Assembly (NCBI RefSeq): GCF_900609055.1
Contig: NZ_UXAW01000034.1
Location: 62,001 to 126,000 of the forward strand
DNA from: Pseudogemmobacter humi
GTDB taxonomy: Bacteria; Pseudomonadota; Alphaproteobacteria; Rhodobacterales; Rhodobacteraceae
DNA length: 64,000 nucleotides
Direction of reading: 5' to 3'
The notes under the pieces are model-generated. The model was not told the origin of the DNA, ran no database searches, and worked only from the letters and a program-made list of their open reading frames with translations. Below, piece by piece: positions 1-8,214 of this stretch (the stretch's first letter is position 1; each line of letters opens with the position of its first letter). Made by a program: the position numbers and the translations under genes.

Positions 1-232
1 GGCGGAACTGTTCCGCCGGGTGGCCGATACCGATGCGCTGGTGGTGATGAAGATCGGCCGCAACCTCGACCGGCTGCGGCGTGCGCTGGCGGCGGCGGGG
101 CGGCTGGAGGACGCCTGGCTGGTGGAACATGGCACCATGCCTGCGGAAAAGGTGCGCCGGCTGGGCGATGTGGAGGGCGAGGCACCCTATTTCTCAATCG
201 TCATCATCCATGGCCGGGGGCGTCGGCCATGA
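1..232 (+). CDS. cobI: Precorrin-2 C20-methyltransferase, C-terminal part
   Basis: The gene is cut by the window edge and only the last 76 codons or so are present, in the frame that begins at base 2. The visible tail carries the DTDALVVMKIGRNL and VEHGTMP segments and ends in PYFSIVIIHGRGRRP, which are typical of the C-terminus of CobI. That enzyme adds the C20 methyl group to precorrin-2 using S-adenosylmethionine in aerobic cobalamin synthesis. Its TGA stop (230-232) overlaps an ATG at 229 that is in frame with cobJ, but a hairpin and a repeat element lie before the conserved start of CobJ. Family assignment is firm despite truncation. Confidence 0.9.
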   Translation, partial: AELFRRVADTDALVVMKIGRNLDRLRRALAAAGRLEDAWLVEHGTMPAEKVRRLGDVEGEAPYFSIVIIHGRGRRP

Positions 233-267
233 CTGCGGACGAAGAGGCGGGGGCCCTGCCCCCCAGT

Positions 268-334
268 CCATCGGTTCTTGAACCGATGGCGAACACGATG
301 GACTACCCCCGGGGTATTTCGGTCAGGATGAAAG
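268..334 (+). repeat. Intergenic repeat family A, copy 1 (hairpin plus core)
   Basis: A perfect hairpin, CCATCGGTTC-TT-GAACCGATGG (268-289), is followed by the core GGGGTATTTCGGTCAGGATG plus AAAG (311-334). The order is the cobI stop, the hairpin, then the core, as in most other copies. Unusually, the ATG inside the core (328-330) is the likely start codon of cobJ, so here the repeat lies in the leader of a downstream gene. Role unknown; it could end or attenuate transcription between cobI and cobJ. Confidence 0.75.
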
Positions 335-1062
335 GCTGGATCGTCGTCGCCGGGCTGGGGCCGGGCGCGGAGGCGCTGGTGACGCCGGAGGTGTCTGCGA
401 TTCTGGCCGCGGCGACCGATGTGATCGGCTATATCCCTTACGTCGCGCGGGTGCCGGACCGGGAGGGGCTGGTGAAGCATGCCAGCGACAACCGGGTGGA
501 ACTGGACCGCGCCCGCCACGCGCTGGAACTGGCGGCCTCGGGGCGGCGGGTGGTGGTGGTGTCTTCGGGCGATCCGGGGGTGTTCGCCATGGCCTCGGCG
601 GTGTTCGAGGCGATGGAGGCGGGGCCTGCGGACTGGCGCGAGCTGGATCTGCGGGTGCTGCCGGGGATCACCGCGATGCTGGCGGCGGCGGCGGCGGTCG
701 GTGCGCCTCTGGGGCATGATTTCTGCGCGATCAATCTGTCTGACAATCTCAAGCCTCTGGATCTGGTGCTGAAGCGTTTGCGGCTGGCAATTGAGGGTGA
801 TTTCGCGATGGGGTTCTACAATCCGCGCTCGCGTTCGCGCCCCGGGCAGTTCGACCGGGTGCTGGAGGTCCTGCGCGAGGGCTGCGAGCCGGAGCGGCTG
901 GTGGTGCTGGCGCGGGCGGTGTCTACCCCGGAGCAGAGCGTGACCGTGTTGCCGCTGGCCGATCTGCGGGCAGAGATGGTGGATATGCGGACCATGGTGA
1001 TCCTGGGCTCGTCGCTGACGCGGCGGGTCGGGCGCTTCGTCTACACCCCGAGGTCGGCATGA
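328..1062 (+). CDS. cobJ: Precorrin-3B C17-methyltransferase
   Basis: This 244-residue SAM-dependent methyltransferase carries out the C17 methylation linked to ring contraction in aerobic corrin synthesis. The N-terminal VVAGLGPG glycine loop (residues 6-13), the SSGDPG motif (79-84) and the FYNPRSRSRPGQ segment identify the CobJ/CbiH branch of the tetrapyrrole methylases. I place the start at 328, where homology begins. An in-frame ATG at 229 overlaps the cobI stop as ATGA and would add 33 residues, but that stretch crosses a hairpin and a repeat element and has no family-like sequence. The last 22 bases overlap the 3-prime end of cobK on the other strand. Confidence 0.92.
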   Translation: MKGWIVVAGLGPGAEALVTPEVSAILAAATDVIGYIPYVARVPDREGLVKHASDNRVELDRARHALELAASGRRVVVVSSGDPGVFAMASAVFEAMEAGPADWRELDLRVLPGITAMLAAAAAVGAPLGHDFCAINLSDNLKPLDLVLKRLRLAIEGDFAMGFYNPRSRSRPGQFDRVLEVLREGCEPERLVVLARAVSTPEQSVTVLPLADLRAEMVDMRTMVILGSSLTRRVGRFVYTPRSA

Positions 1063-1793
1063 AGCCAGGCGAGCACATCCTCCGGGCTGGCGGCGGTGGG
1101 CGCCTCGGGCAGCCGGGGCCGGTCGATCATCACCACCGGCAGGCCGAGATCGCGCGCGGCGGTCAGCTTGGCGCTGGCGCCCGCGCCGCCCGCGTTTTTC
1201 GCGACGATCATCTGAATGCCGTGGCGCTGCATCAGCGCGCGGTCCGAGGCCGTGTCGAACGGGCCGCGGGCGATCTCCAGCGTGACCTGCGGCAGGGGCA
1301 GGCTGCTGACCGGCGGATCGACGAGGCGCAGAAGGTAGTGATGCTGCGGCCGGGCGGCGAAGGGCGCCAGATGCTGGCGGCCGATGGCGAGGAATATCCG
1401 CCTCGGCGTCTCGCCGGTCGCCTGCACCGCCTCGGCGATGTCGGGCACCGGGGTCCAGGCGTCGCCCGGGCCGGGGCGCCAGGCCGGGCGCTCCAGCCGG
1501 ATCAGCGGGACGCCGGTCTCCTGCGCTGCCAGGGCGGCGTTCGTGCTCATCTGCGCGGCGAAAGGGTGGGTGGCGTCGATCAGGTGGCTGATGCGATGGG
1601 TGCGAAGGTATCCGGCCAGCCCCTCGGCCCCACCGAAGCCGCCGGTGCGCACCGGCACCGGCTGCGCCCGCGGGCTTTCCACCCGGCCCGCATAGGACAG
1701 CACGGCAGAGAGCCCGGCCCCGGCCACCAGGGCGGCAAGACGGCTGGCTTCGGTCGTGCCGCCGAGGATCAGCAGCCTGGGGGTATCGCGCAT
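1041..1793 (-). CDS. cobK: Precorrin-6A reductase
   Basis: This 250-residue protein reduces precorrin-6A to precorrin-6B (called precorrin-6Y in the older aerobic literature) with NADPH. It shows the CobK/CbiJ hallmarks LILGGTTEASRLA near the N-terminus and DATHPFA at residues 73-79. It is the only cob gene of this block on the opposite strand. It overlaps cobJ by 22 bases at its 3-prime end, and its ATG lies in the same CATG tetranucleotide (1791-1794) as the ATG of cobL, so both start codons overlap. Its promoter must therefore lie inside cobL. No clear ribosome-binding site is visible upstream. Confidence 0.93.
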   Translation of the reverse strand: MRDTPRLLILGGTTEASRLAALVAGAGLSAVLSYAGRVESPRAQPVPVRTGGFGGAEGLAGYLRTHRISHLIDATHPFAAQMSTNAALAAQETGVPLIRLERPAWRPGPGDAWTPVPDIAEAVQATGETPRRIFLAIGRQHLAPFAARPQHHYLLRLVDPPVSSLPLPQVTLEIARGPFDTASDRALMQRHGIQMIVAKNAGGAGASAKLTAARDLGLPVVMIDRPRLPEAPTAASPEDVLAWLHADLGV

Positions 1794-2973
1794 GGGTGAG
1801 TGGCTTTCCATCATCGGTATCGGCGAAGATGGCCCGGCGGGCCTGTCGGAGGCAAGCCGCGATGCGCTGGCGGCGGCCGAGGTCGTGTTCGGCGGGCCGC
1901 GGCATCTGGCGATGATCGCGCACCCCGACAAGCGCGCATGGCCGGTGCCGTTCTCGCTGGCGCCGCTGCTGGCGTTGCGCGGGCGGCGGGTGGCGGTGCT
2001 GGCCTCGGGCAATCCGTTCTGGCACGGGGCAGGCGGCAGCATCGCGCGGCAGATCGGCCCCGGCGAATGGCGCGCTTTTCCGGCGCCTTCGGTCTTCTCC
2101 CGCGCGGCGGCGCAGATGGGCTGGCGGCTGGAGGAGACCCCCTGCATCGGTCTCCATGCCGCGCCTCATGAGCGGCTGCGCCCGCATCTGGCGCCCGGCC
2201 AGCGGCTGATCGTCACCCTGCGCGACGGCGCCGCCCCGCAGGCGCTGGCGGAATGGCTGGCGGAGATGGGGTTCGGCGCGAGCCTTGTCACCGTGCTGGA
2301 ACGGCTGGGCGGGCCTTCGGCGCGGATCCGCGCCACCCGTGCCGATGGGTTCGATCTTGCAGACATCACCGCGCCGGTCGCCGCCGCGATCGAGGTCGCC
2401 GGGGCGGGGCGGGTGCTGACCCGGGCCTCGGGCCTTGCCGACGATTTCTTTGAACATGACGGCCAGATCACCAAACGGCCGGTGCGGGCGCTGGCGCTCT
2501 CGGCGCTGGCGCCGCGGCCGGGCGAGATGCTCTGGGATCTGGGCGCGGGCTCCGGCTCTGTCGGGATCGAATGGCTGCTTGCGCATCCGGCGATGCGCGC
2601 GGTGGGGGTGGAATCCGACGCCACCCGCGCGGCGCGGGCGCGGGCGAATGCCGCGCGCCTCGGCTGCGACCGGCTGGAGATCCGCGAGGGCCGGGCGCTC
2701 GACGTTCTGCCCGCGCTGCCCAGGCCCGATGCGGTCTTTGTCGGTGGCGGGATGGAGGAGAACCTGCTGAATGCGCTCTGGGCCTGTCTGCCCGGCGGGA
2801 CGCGGCTGGTGGTCCATGGTGTGACGCTGGAGACCGAGGCGCTGCTGGCGTCCTGGCATGGGGCGAAGGGCGGTCAGATGCTGCGGATCGAGCTGGCCGA
2901 GGCCGCGCCTCTGGGGCGGCGGCGGGGCTGGAAATCCGCCTATCCGGTGGTGCAATGGAGCGTGACGCGATGA
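1792..2973 (+). CDS. cobL: Precorrin-6Y C5,15-methyltransferase (decarboxylating), CbiE-CbiT fusion
   Basis: This 393-residue bifunctional enzyme methylates C5 and C15 and removes the acetate carboxyl at C12. The N-terminal CbiE-type methyltransferase half begins with [14 protein letters not shown]. The C-terminal CbiT half has a class I SAM-binding loop, [15 protein letters not shown], at about residues 247-261. The length is normal for the fused CobL form. The start codon shares CATG with the divergent cobK. No good Shine-Dalgarno is seen within 10 bases, so translation may be leaderless or depend on read-through from upstream. It ends in a 4-base overlap with cobE. Confidence 0.94.
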   Translation: MGEWLSIIGIGEDGPAGLSEASRDALAAAEVVFGGPRHLAMIAHPDKRAWPVPFSLAPLLALRGRRVAVLASGNPFWHGAGGSIARQIGPGEWRAFPAPSVFSRAAAQMGWRLEETPCIGLHAAPHERLRPHLAPGQRLIVTLRDGAAPQALAEWLAEMGFGASLVTVLERLGGPSARIRATRADGFDLADITAPVAAAIEVAGAGRVLTRASGLADDFFEHDGQITKRPVRALALSALAPRPGEMLWDLGAGSGSVGIEWLLAHPAMRAVGVESDATRAARARANAARLGCDRLEIREGRALDVLPALPRPDAVFVGGGMEENLLNALWACLPGGTRLVVHGVTLETEALLASWHGAKGGQMLRIELAEAAPLGRRRGWKSAYPVVQWSVTR

Positions 2974-3332
2974 TCGCGGGCATTGGGTTCCGCGAGGCGG
3001 CAGGGGCGGAGTCGATCCTCGACGCGCTGCGGCGCGCAGGCGGCGCGGATCTGCGCGACCTCGCGCTGCCCGTGCGCAAGGCGCGCCATCCGGCGGTGCT
3101 GGCGCTGTCCCGGCAGGGCTTCCGCATCCATCCGGTGACGGCGGAGGATCTGACCCGCGCCGTCACCCTGACCGACAGCGCCGCCGCCCGTGCGGCCCAT
3201 GGCACCGGCAGCGTCTCGGAAGGCTGCGCTTTGGTGGCCTGCGGGCCGGGCGCGCGGCTTCTGGCGCCGCGCAGCATATCGGGCGACGGGCTGGCCACCG
3301 CCGCCCTGGCCGTGAAAGGAAAGAACGAATGA
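2970..3332 (+). CDS. cobE: Cobalamin biosynthesis protein CobE (CbiG C-terminal family)
   Basis: This 120-residue protein resembles the C-terminal domain of CbiG. It begins [12 protein letters not shown] and contains the family segment [17 protein letters not shown]. In the aerobic pathway CobE is needed for efficient cobalamin synthesis, but its exact step is not settled. I chose the start at 2970 because its ATG overlaps the cobL stop as ATGA. An ATG at 2955 in the same frame would add five residues. It overlaps cobM by four bases at 3329-3332. Confidence 0.85.
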   Translation: MIAGIGFREAAGAESILDALRRAGGADLRDLALPVRKARHPAVLALSRQGFRIHPVTAEDLTRAVTLTDSAAARAAHGTGSVSEGCALVACGPGARLLAPRSISGDGLATAALAVKGKNE

Positions 3333-4108
3333 CCGTCCATTTCATCGGGGCCGGGCCGGGGGCGCCCGATCTGCTGACCCTGCGGGGGCGCGATCTGATC
3401 GCCGCCTCGCCGGTCTGTCTTTACGCCGGTTCGCTGATCCCCGAGGCGGTGCTGGCCCATTGCCCGCCGGGGTGCCGGATCGTGAACACCGCGCCGATGG
3501 ACCTCGACGCGATCATGGCCGAAATCGCCGCCGCGCATCAGGCGGGCGAGGATGTGGCGCGGCTGCATTCCGGCGATCTCTCGGTCTGGTCGGCCATGGG
3601 GGAACAGCTTCGCCGCCTGCGCGAGGCCGGAATCCCCTATAGCGTGACCCCGGGCGTGCCGTCTTTCGCCGCCGCCGCCGCCGCGCTCGGGGTAGAGCTG
3701 ACCCTGCCGGGCCTTGCGCAAAGCGTGGTGCTGACCCGCACCCCGGGCCGCGCCTCGGCGATGCCCGAGGGCGAGAACCTCACCGCTTTCGCCGCGACCG
3801 GGGCGACGCTGGCGATCCATCTCTCGATCCACCGGCTGGAGGAGACCGCGGCTGAGCTGATCCCGCATTACGGCGCGGATTGCCCGGTGGCGGTGGTCTG
3901 GCGCGCGACCTGGCCCGACCAGCGGCTCGTGCGCGGGACGCTGGCGACCATCGCCACCGAGGTCGGCGACAGCATGGAGCGCACCGCGCTGATCCTCGTC
4001 GGCCCGGCGCTCGGGCAGGAGGGGTTCATCGACTCGAGTCTTTACTCCACCGATTACGACCGGCGCTTCCGCGCGGGCCGGGCCGACGCCGTGAAGGTGA
4101 AACCATGA
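3329..4108 (+). CDS. cobM: Precorrin-4 C11-methyltransferase
   Basis: This 259-residue SAM-dependent tetrapyrrole methylase methylates C11 of precorrin-4. It shows the N-terminal [15 protein letters not shown] loop, the [15 protein letters not shown] segment and the [14 protein letters not shown] segment that mark CobM/CbiF. Translation is coupled on both sides by ATGA overlaps with cobE (3329-3332) and cobB (4105-4108). Length and motifs are complete. Confidence 0.95.
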   Translation: MTVHFIGAGPGAPDLLTLRGRDLIAASPVCLYAGSLIPEAVLAHCPPGCRIVNTAPMDLDAIMAEIAAAHQAGEDVARLHSGDLSVWSAMGEQLRRLREAGIPYSVTPGVPSFAAAAAALGVELTLPGLAQSVVLTRTPGRASAMPEGENLTAFAATGATLAIHLSIHRLEETAAELIPHYGADCPVAVVWRATWPDQRLVRGTLATIATEVGDSMERTALILVGPALGQEGFIDSSLYSTDYDRRFRAGRADAVKVKP

Positions 4109-5403
4109 CCCCGGGCCTGATCATATCGGCGCCGCGGTCGGGTGCGGGCAAGACCACGGTGATGCTGGGCCTGTTGCGCGCTTTGGCCGAGGACGGCGTG
4201 GCGGTGCAGCCCTATAAATGCGGCCCCGATTACATCGACCCGGCCTTTCATCTGGCGGCCTGCGGGCGGGCCTCGTTCAACCTGGACAGTTGGGCGATGC
4301 AGCCGGGCCTCCTGGCCGCGCAACTGGCGCGCGGCGGCGAGATGGCGCTGGCCGAGGGCTCGATGGGCCTGTTCGACGGCGTGGTCTATCCGGGCGAGGC
4401 CGGAACCGGCGCCAGCGCCGACATCGCCGCGCTGACCGGCTGGCCGGTCGTGGCGGTGCTCGATGTTTCCGGCGCGGCGCAGACCGTGGCGGCGCTGGCG
4501 GCGGGGATGGCGGCCTGGCGGCCCGATGTGAAACTGGCGGGCGTGATCCTGAACCGCGTCGCCTCGGCCCGGCACGAAAGGCTTTGCCGCCTCGGGATGG
4601 AGAGCGCCGGTCTGCCGGTGTTCGGCGCGCTGCCCCGGCGCGGCGATCTGACCCTGCCCGAGCGTCACCTCGGCCTCGTCCAGGCGGTGGAGCACCCGGA
4701 TCTGGACGCCGCCATCGCGCAATATGCCGCCTTCCTGCGCGAACATACCGACCTTGCCGCCCTGCGCGCCGCCGCAACCGCCAGGACAGTGCCGGGCGCA
4801 CTGCAGCAGCCAAAGCCCCCGGGTCAGCGCATCGCCATCGCGCGGGACGAGGCGTTTTCCTTCACCTATCCGCATCTCTTAAGCGCCTGGACCGCGCAGG
4901 GGGCCGAAATCCTGCCCTTCTCGCCGCTGGCCGACGAGGCCCCGGACCCCACCGCCGATCTGTGCTGGCTGCCCGGCGGCTACCCGGAACTGCACGCGGG
5001 CCGCCTCGCTGCGGCGGGGCGTTTCCTGACCGGGTTGCGGTCCTTCGCGCAGACGAAGCCGGTCCACGGCGAATGCGGCGGCTACATGGTTCTGGGCGAG
5101 GCGCTGATCGACGCCAAAGGCACCCGCCACGCGATGGCGGGGCTTCTGGGCCTCGTCACATCCTACGAGAAGCGGAAGATGCACCTCGGTTACCGCCTTG
5201 CGGAACTGGCCGCGCCGCTGCCGGGCCATGCGCCGGGCGCGCGGCTGCGGGGGCATGAGTTCCACTATTCCACCATCCTTGCCCAGCCCGACCCGCCGCT
5301 CGCGCGCGTCCTGGATGCCGAAGGCACGGCGGTGCCCGAGACCGGCTCGCACCGCGGCAGGGTCAGCGGCACCTTCTTCCACCTGATCGGAGAGGCGTCA
5401 TGA
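4105..5403 (+). CDS. cobB: Hydrogenobyrinic acid a,c-diamide synthase
   Basis: This 432-residue glutamine- and ATP-dependent amidotransferase amidates the a and c side chains of the corrin ring. The N-terminal dethiobiotin-synthetase-like domain has a P-loop ([11 protein letters not shown], residues 8-18) and the [10 protein letters not shown] motif. The C-terminal class I glutaminase domain has its nucleophile in [10 protein letters not shown] (Cys about 324) and a histidine near the C-terminus (GTFFHLIGE). The aerobic-pathway context favours hydrogenobyrinate rather than cobyrinate as substrate. The start is fixed by the ATGA overlap with cobM. Confidence 0.93.
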   Translation: MTPGLIISAPRSGAGKTTVMLGLLRALAEDGVAVQPYKCGPDYIDPAFHLAACGRASFNLDSWAMQPGLLAAQLARGGEMALAEGSMGLFDGVVYPGEAGTGASADIAALTGWPVVAVLDVSGAAQTVAALAAGMAAWRPDVKLAGVILNRVASARHERLCRLGMESAGLPVFGALPRRGDLTLPERHLGLVQAVEHPDLDAAIAQYAAFLREHTDLAALRAAATARTVPGALQQPKPPGQRIAIARDEAFSFTYPHLLSAWTAQGAEILPFSPLADEAPDPTADLCWLPGGYPELHAGRLAAAGRFLTGLRSFAQTKPVHGECGGYMVLGEALIDAKGTRHAMAGLLGLVTSYEKRKMHLGYRLAELAAPLPGHAPGARLRGHEFHYSTILAQPDPPLARVLDAEGTAVPETGSHRGRVSGTFFHLIGEAS

Positions 5404-6119
5404 ACGGCTTCGTCAGTTTCGTCTCCTCGGGGCCGGGCGATCCCGAACTGCTGACCGTCCGCGCCGTGAACCGGCTGCGCGAGGCCGAGGTGGTGCTCTA
5501 TGACGATCTGTCCTCCGGACCGATCCTCGATCTGGCGCCCACTACCGCGGATCTGATCTCGGTCGGCAAACGCGCGGGCCGCGCCTCGCCTCGCCAGGAT
5601 CACGTCAGCCGGCTGCTGATCGACCATGCCGCGACCGGACTGAAGGTGGTGCGGCTGAAATCCGGCGATTCCGGCATGTTCGGGCGGCTGGAAGAAGAAA
5701 TCACCGCCCTGCGCGCGGCCGGGATCGGCTATGAGATCGTGCCCGGCATCACCGCGCCCTCGGCCGCCTGCGCCGCGGCGGGGATTCCGCTGACGCGCAG
5801 GCTGAACGCGCGGCGGGTGCAGTTCGTGACCGGCCACGACGTGACCGGCGCCCTCCCCGAGGGGCTGAACTGGACCGCGCTGGCCGATCCCCAGGCGGTG
5901 ACGGCGGTGTTCATGGCGCGCGCGACCTTCCCGGCGCTGGCCGAACGGCTGATGGCCCATGGCCTTGCGCCCGGGACCCCCACGCTGATGGCGCAGGGTG
6001 TCTCGACCCCGGCGCAGAGCTTCCGGCGCGACACCCTGGCGGGGCTGGCCGCGCATCTGACGGATGCCGCCCCCGATCCGGCGCCGACGCTGATCCTTTA
6101 CGGCGCGCTGGCGGAATGA
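5400..6119 (+). CDS. cobA: Uroporphyrinogen-III C-methyltransferase
   Basis: This 239-residue stand-alone SUMT makes precorrin-2 from uroporphyrinogen III, the branch point into corrins and sirohaem. It has FVSSGPGDPELLTVRA at the N-terminus, VVRLKSGDSGMFGRLEEE in the middle and the VPGITAPSAACAAAGIPLTRR segment typical of CobA. It is the last gene of the + strand cob operon and overlaps cobB as ATGA. There is no fused CysG-type dehydrogenase domain. About 40 bases after its stop the cobalamin riboswitch begins. Confidence 0.94.
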   Translation: MNGFVSFVSSGPGDPELLTVRAVNRLREAEVVLYDDLSSGPILDLAPTTADLISVGKRAGRASPRQDHVSRLLIDHAATGLKVVRLKSGDSGMFGRLEEEITALRAAGIGYEIVPGITAPSAACAAAGIPLTRRLNARRVQFVTGHDVTGALPEGLNWTALADPQAVTAVFMARATFPALAERLMAHGLAPGTPTLMAQGVSTPAQSFRRDTLAGLAAHLTDAAPDPAPTLILYGALAE

Positions 6120-6159
6120 TGCTTGCTTGACCCGGCCCCCGCGCGCTGTCACTGTCGGG

Positions 6160-6364
6160 GCGCGCAAGGTGCCGGGGACGATCTCCGGCATGGGAACAGG
6201 GTGGGTGCAAGCCCCAACCCGACCGCCCCCGCGACTGTGAGCAGCGAGCCGACCGCCGGGCATCCACTGTGGCCATAAGCCATGGGAAGGAGGGCAGAGG
6301 CAGCGACCTGCGAGTCAGGAGACCGACCTTCGCGCAGATGCAACCGCCGTCGGGGATGACGGCC
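6160..6364 (+). promoter_or_regulatory. Cobalamin riboswitch (AdoCbl-type) upstream of cbtB
   Basis: The conserved parts appear in the right order: AAGGTGCC near 6166, GGGAACAGGGTGGGTGCAAG near 6192-6211, CGCCCCCGCGACTGTGA near 6224-6240, GGGAAGGAGGGCAG near 6284, and the B12 box GCGAGTCAGGAGACCGACC near 6310. A small hairpin, GCCGTC-GGGGAT-GACGGC (6346-6363), sits directly before the AGGAGG ribosome-binding site of cbtB (6365-6370). I see no U-tract terminator, so control of translation is more likely than termination. A weak -35-like TTGACC lies at 6127. It should repress cbtBA, which encode a probable cobalt importer, when cobalamin is plentiful. Confidence 0.93.
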
Positions 6365-6376
6365 AGGAGGTTATCC

Positions 6377-6547
6377 ATGTCCACCCTTACCCGGGCCGAC
6401 GGCACCGTATCGGTTTCGCTGGCAAATATCGTGATCGTCGCGCTGGTCGGGGCCGCGCTGGTCTTCGTCGCCGGTCTCGCCCAGTCGGAAACCCTGCATG
6501 ACGCCGCCCATGACGTGCGTCACGCGGTCGGATTCCCCTGCCACTGA
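6377..6547 (+). CDS. cbtB: Cobalt transporter subunit CbtB
   Basis: This 56-residue protein has one predicted membrane helix (about residues 14-33) and a C-terminal metal-binding-like tail, HDAAHDVRHAVGFPCH, which is the CbtB signature. CbtA/CbtB pairs are predicted cobalt importers found under B12 riboswitches. An AGGAGG site six bases upstream fixes the start, and the riboswitch lies immediately before it. cbtA follows one base after the stop. Confidence 0.9.
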   Translation: MSTLTRADGTVSVSLANIVIVALVGAALVFVAGLAQSETLHDAAHDVRHAVGFPCH

Positions 6548-6548
6548 C

Positions 6549-7322
6549 ATGCTGCAAAGATTGCTGACCAGCGCATTGATCGCTGGCGCTGCCGCGGGGC
6601 TGATTGCCGCCCTGTTGCAGCTTGTCTTCGTGCAGCCGGTGCTTCTGCATGCCGAACTCTACGAGGGGGGCGAGCGCACCCATTTCGCAGCCGCGTCAGA
6701 ACATGATCACGGCCACGGCGAAGAGGCCGCCCCGGATGAGGGCGAAGCCCCCGCCGAAGCTCCCGCCGCGGAAGCGGCCGGCCACGATCACGCCGATGCG
6801 GGCGAGATCCCCGGCATCGGCTTCGACGCGCCGCGCGACGGGCTGTCGGTGCTGTTCTCGATCATGGTCTATGCCGGTTACGGTCTGATCCTGGTCGCCG
6901 CCATCGCGCTGGCCGAGAACGCGGGGCACCGCGTCACCGCGCGCCAGGGCCTCCTGTGGGGGTTGGCCGGTTACATCGCCGTGCAACTCGCGCCCGCGGT
7001 GGGGCTGTCGCCGGAACTGCCGGGCATGGCCGCCGCCGACATCAACGCCCGCGCGGTCTGGTGGGTGGCGACGGTGATCGCCTCGGCGGTCGGGCTCTGG
7101 CTGATCGCCTTCGGCAAGGGCTGGGGCGCCTGGATCCTCGCCATCGTGCTGCTCGCCGCGCCCCATGTCATCGGCGCGCCGCATCCGCATGAGTTCACCG
7201 GCCCGACGCCGCCGGAACTGGCCGCGCAATTCGCCGGCCGCGCGCTCGGCGTCGGTCTGGCGGTCTGGGCGCTGCTCGGCCTGTTCGCGGCCTCGCTCTG
7301 GAGCCGCGGCCGCACCGCGTAA
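6549..7322 (+). CDS. cbtA: Cobalt transporter subunit CbtA
   Basis: This 257-residue inner-membrane protein has about five hydrophobic segments. Between the first and second it has a periplasm-like loop rich in His, Asp and Glu (HDHGHG, HDHADAG), which could collect metal. A later PHPHEFTG motif lies before the last helix. These features match the CbtA family, the predicted partner of CbtB in cobalt uptake for cobalamin. It is co-transcribed with cbtB (one-base gap) and controlled by the upstream riboswitch. Confidence 0.9.
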   Translation: MLQRLLTSALIAGAAAGLIAALLQLVFVQPVLLHAELYEGGERTHFAAASEHDHGHGEEAAPDEGEAPAEAPAAEAAGHDHADAGEIPGIGFDAPRDGLSVLFSIMVYAGYGLILVAAIALAENAGHRVTARQGLLWGLAGYIAVQLAPAVGLSPELPGMAAADINARAVWWVATVIASAVGLWLIAFGKGWGAWILAIVLLAAPHVIGAPHPHEFTGPTPPELAAQFAGRALGVGLAVWALLGLFAASLWSRGRTA

Positions 7323-7330
7323 GACACCGG

Positions 7331-7354
7331 CCCCGGCGGCTCAGCCCGCCGGGG
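7331..7354. terminator. Hairpin between convergent cbtA and cobF
   Basis: CCCCGGCGG (7331-7339) pairs perfectly with CCGCCGGGG (7346-7354) around a six-base loop. The cobF stop codon (7341-7343 on -) lies inside the loop. There is no T-run on either side, so this is a likely but unproven bidirectional terminator or mRNA end-protecting hairpin. Confidence 0.55.
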
Positions 7355-8096
7355 TCCGCCGCAGGATATAGATATCCATGATCCAGCCATGTTCGGCCCG
7401 CGCCGCCTCGCGCGCGGCCAGGATCCTCGGCCCGGCCTCGCTCAGCGGCCCCCGGTCGGTGATCTGCCCGCTCATCCCGACATAGGCGCCCCACCAGATC
7501 TCCACCCCCTCGGGCGGCACGGTCTGGAAGGCGCAGCCGCCGTCCAGCATGACGACCAGCGTGTCCACCCCCAAAGGCCAGCCGTCCTCGCGCAGCCGCC
7601 GCCCGGTGGTCACCAGAAACGGCGCCCCCAGATCGTTGAGCGGAATGCCATGCGCCGCCGCCAGAACCTGGGGCGACATGATTCCCGGGATCACCCGCAC
7701 CCGCAATTCCATCCGCCGCGCCAGCCGTTCCGCGATACGCAAAGTGCTGTCGTAAAGCGCCGGATCGCCCCAGACCAGCAGCGCCACCCGTTCCGCGCCG
7801 CCCGCATCAGAGATCGCGGCCGTCCAAGCCCCGGCGATCGCATCATGCCAGTCGTTGACCCGCGCCAGATAGGACGGATTGGCCGGATCGCGCACCGGCA
7901 TGGCAAAGCCCCGGATCCGCACCGCCGGATCGGTCAGAACATCGGCGCAGATCCGGCGGCGCAATTCGGCCAGATCGGCCTTGTCCTCGCCCTTTTCGGG
8001 GATCAGCACCAGATCCACCGAGTTCAGCGCCTTCACCGCCTCCAGCGTCAGGTGATCCGGGTTGCCGGTGCCGATCCCGATCAGAAGAAGGTCCAT
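7341..8096 (-). CDS. cobF: Precorrin-6A synthase (deacetylating)
   Basis: This 251-residue CobF-type tetrapyrrole methylase methylates C1 and releases the extruded acetyl group. This step is specific to the aerobic pathway. It begins [21 protein letters not shown] and contains [16 protein letters not shown] and [20 protein letters not shown], which are typical of CobF. It is convergent with cbtA, and a repeat family A copy lies just before its start. It is unlinked to the main + strand cob operon and so probably has its own promoter or is read from the transglycosylase gene upstream. Confidence 0.93.
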   Translation of the reverse strand: MDLLLIGIGTGNPDHLTLEAVKALNSVDLVLIPEKGEDKADLAELRRRICADVLTDPAVRIRGFAMPVRDPANPSYLARVNDWHDAIAGAWTAAISDAGGAERVALLVWGDPALYDSTLRIAERLARRMELRVRVIPGIMSPQVLAAAHGIPLNDLGAPFLVTTGRRLREDGWPLGVDTLVVMLDGGCAFQTVPPEGVEIWWGAYVGMSGQITDRGPLSEAGPRILAAREAARAEHGWIMDIYILRRTPAG

Positions 8097-8153
8097 CCCG
8101 CGCTCCGCTGTTTTCCGCGCCAGAAATCACCCCGAGGGGCGAAAGAAAACCCC

Positions 8154-8210
8154 TGCCGCTTTCATCCTGACCCAAATACCCCCGCCGGAGGCCTCCCGGC
8201 GCAGCCGGGA
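8154..8210 (-). repeat. Intergenic repeat family A, copy 2 (hairpin plus core)
   Basis: On the - strand a hairpin TCCCGGC-GCA-GCCGGGA (8210-8194) follows the transglycosylase stop. It is followed by the constant core, present on + as GCTTTCATCCTGACCCAAAT plus ACCCCC. A 39-base block (8154-8192) is identical to 19754-19792. The position just after a stop codon matches the other copies. Confidence 0.8.
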
Positions 8211-8214
8211 CCAC

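Noticed and set aside
187-2955. A 922-codon open frame on the - strand across the cob genes
   Set aside because: It is a shadow of cobJ and cobL produced by GC-rich codon bias. Its product is Arg/Pro/His-rich low complexity with no family features, and well-recognised genes occupy the other frames.
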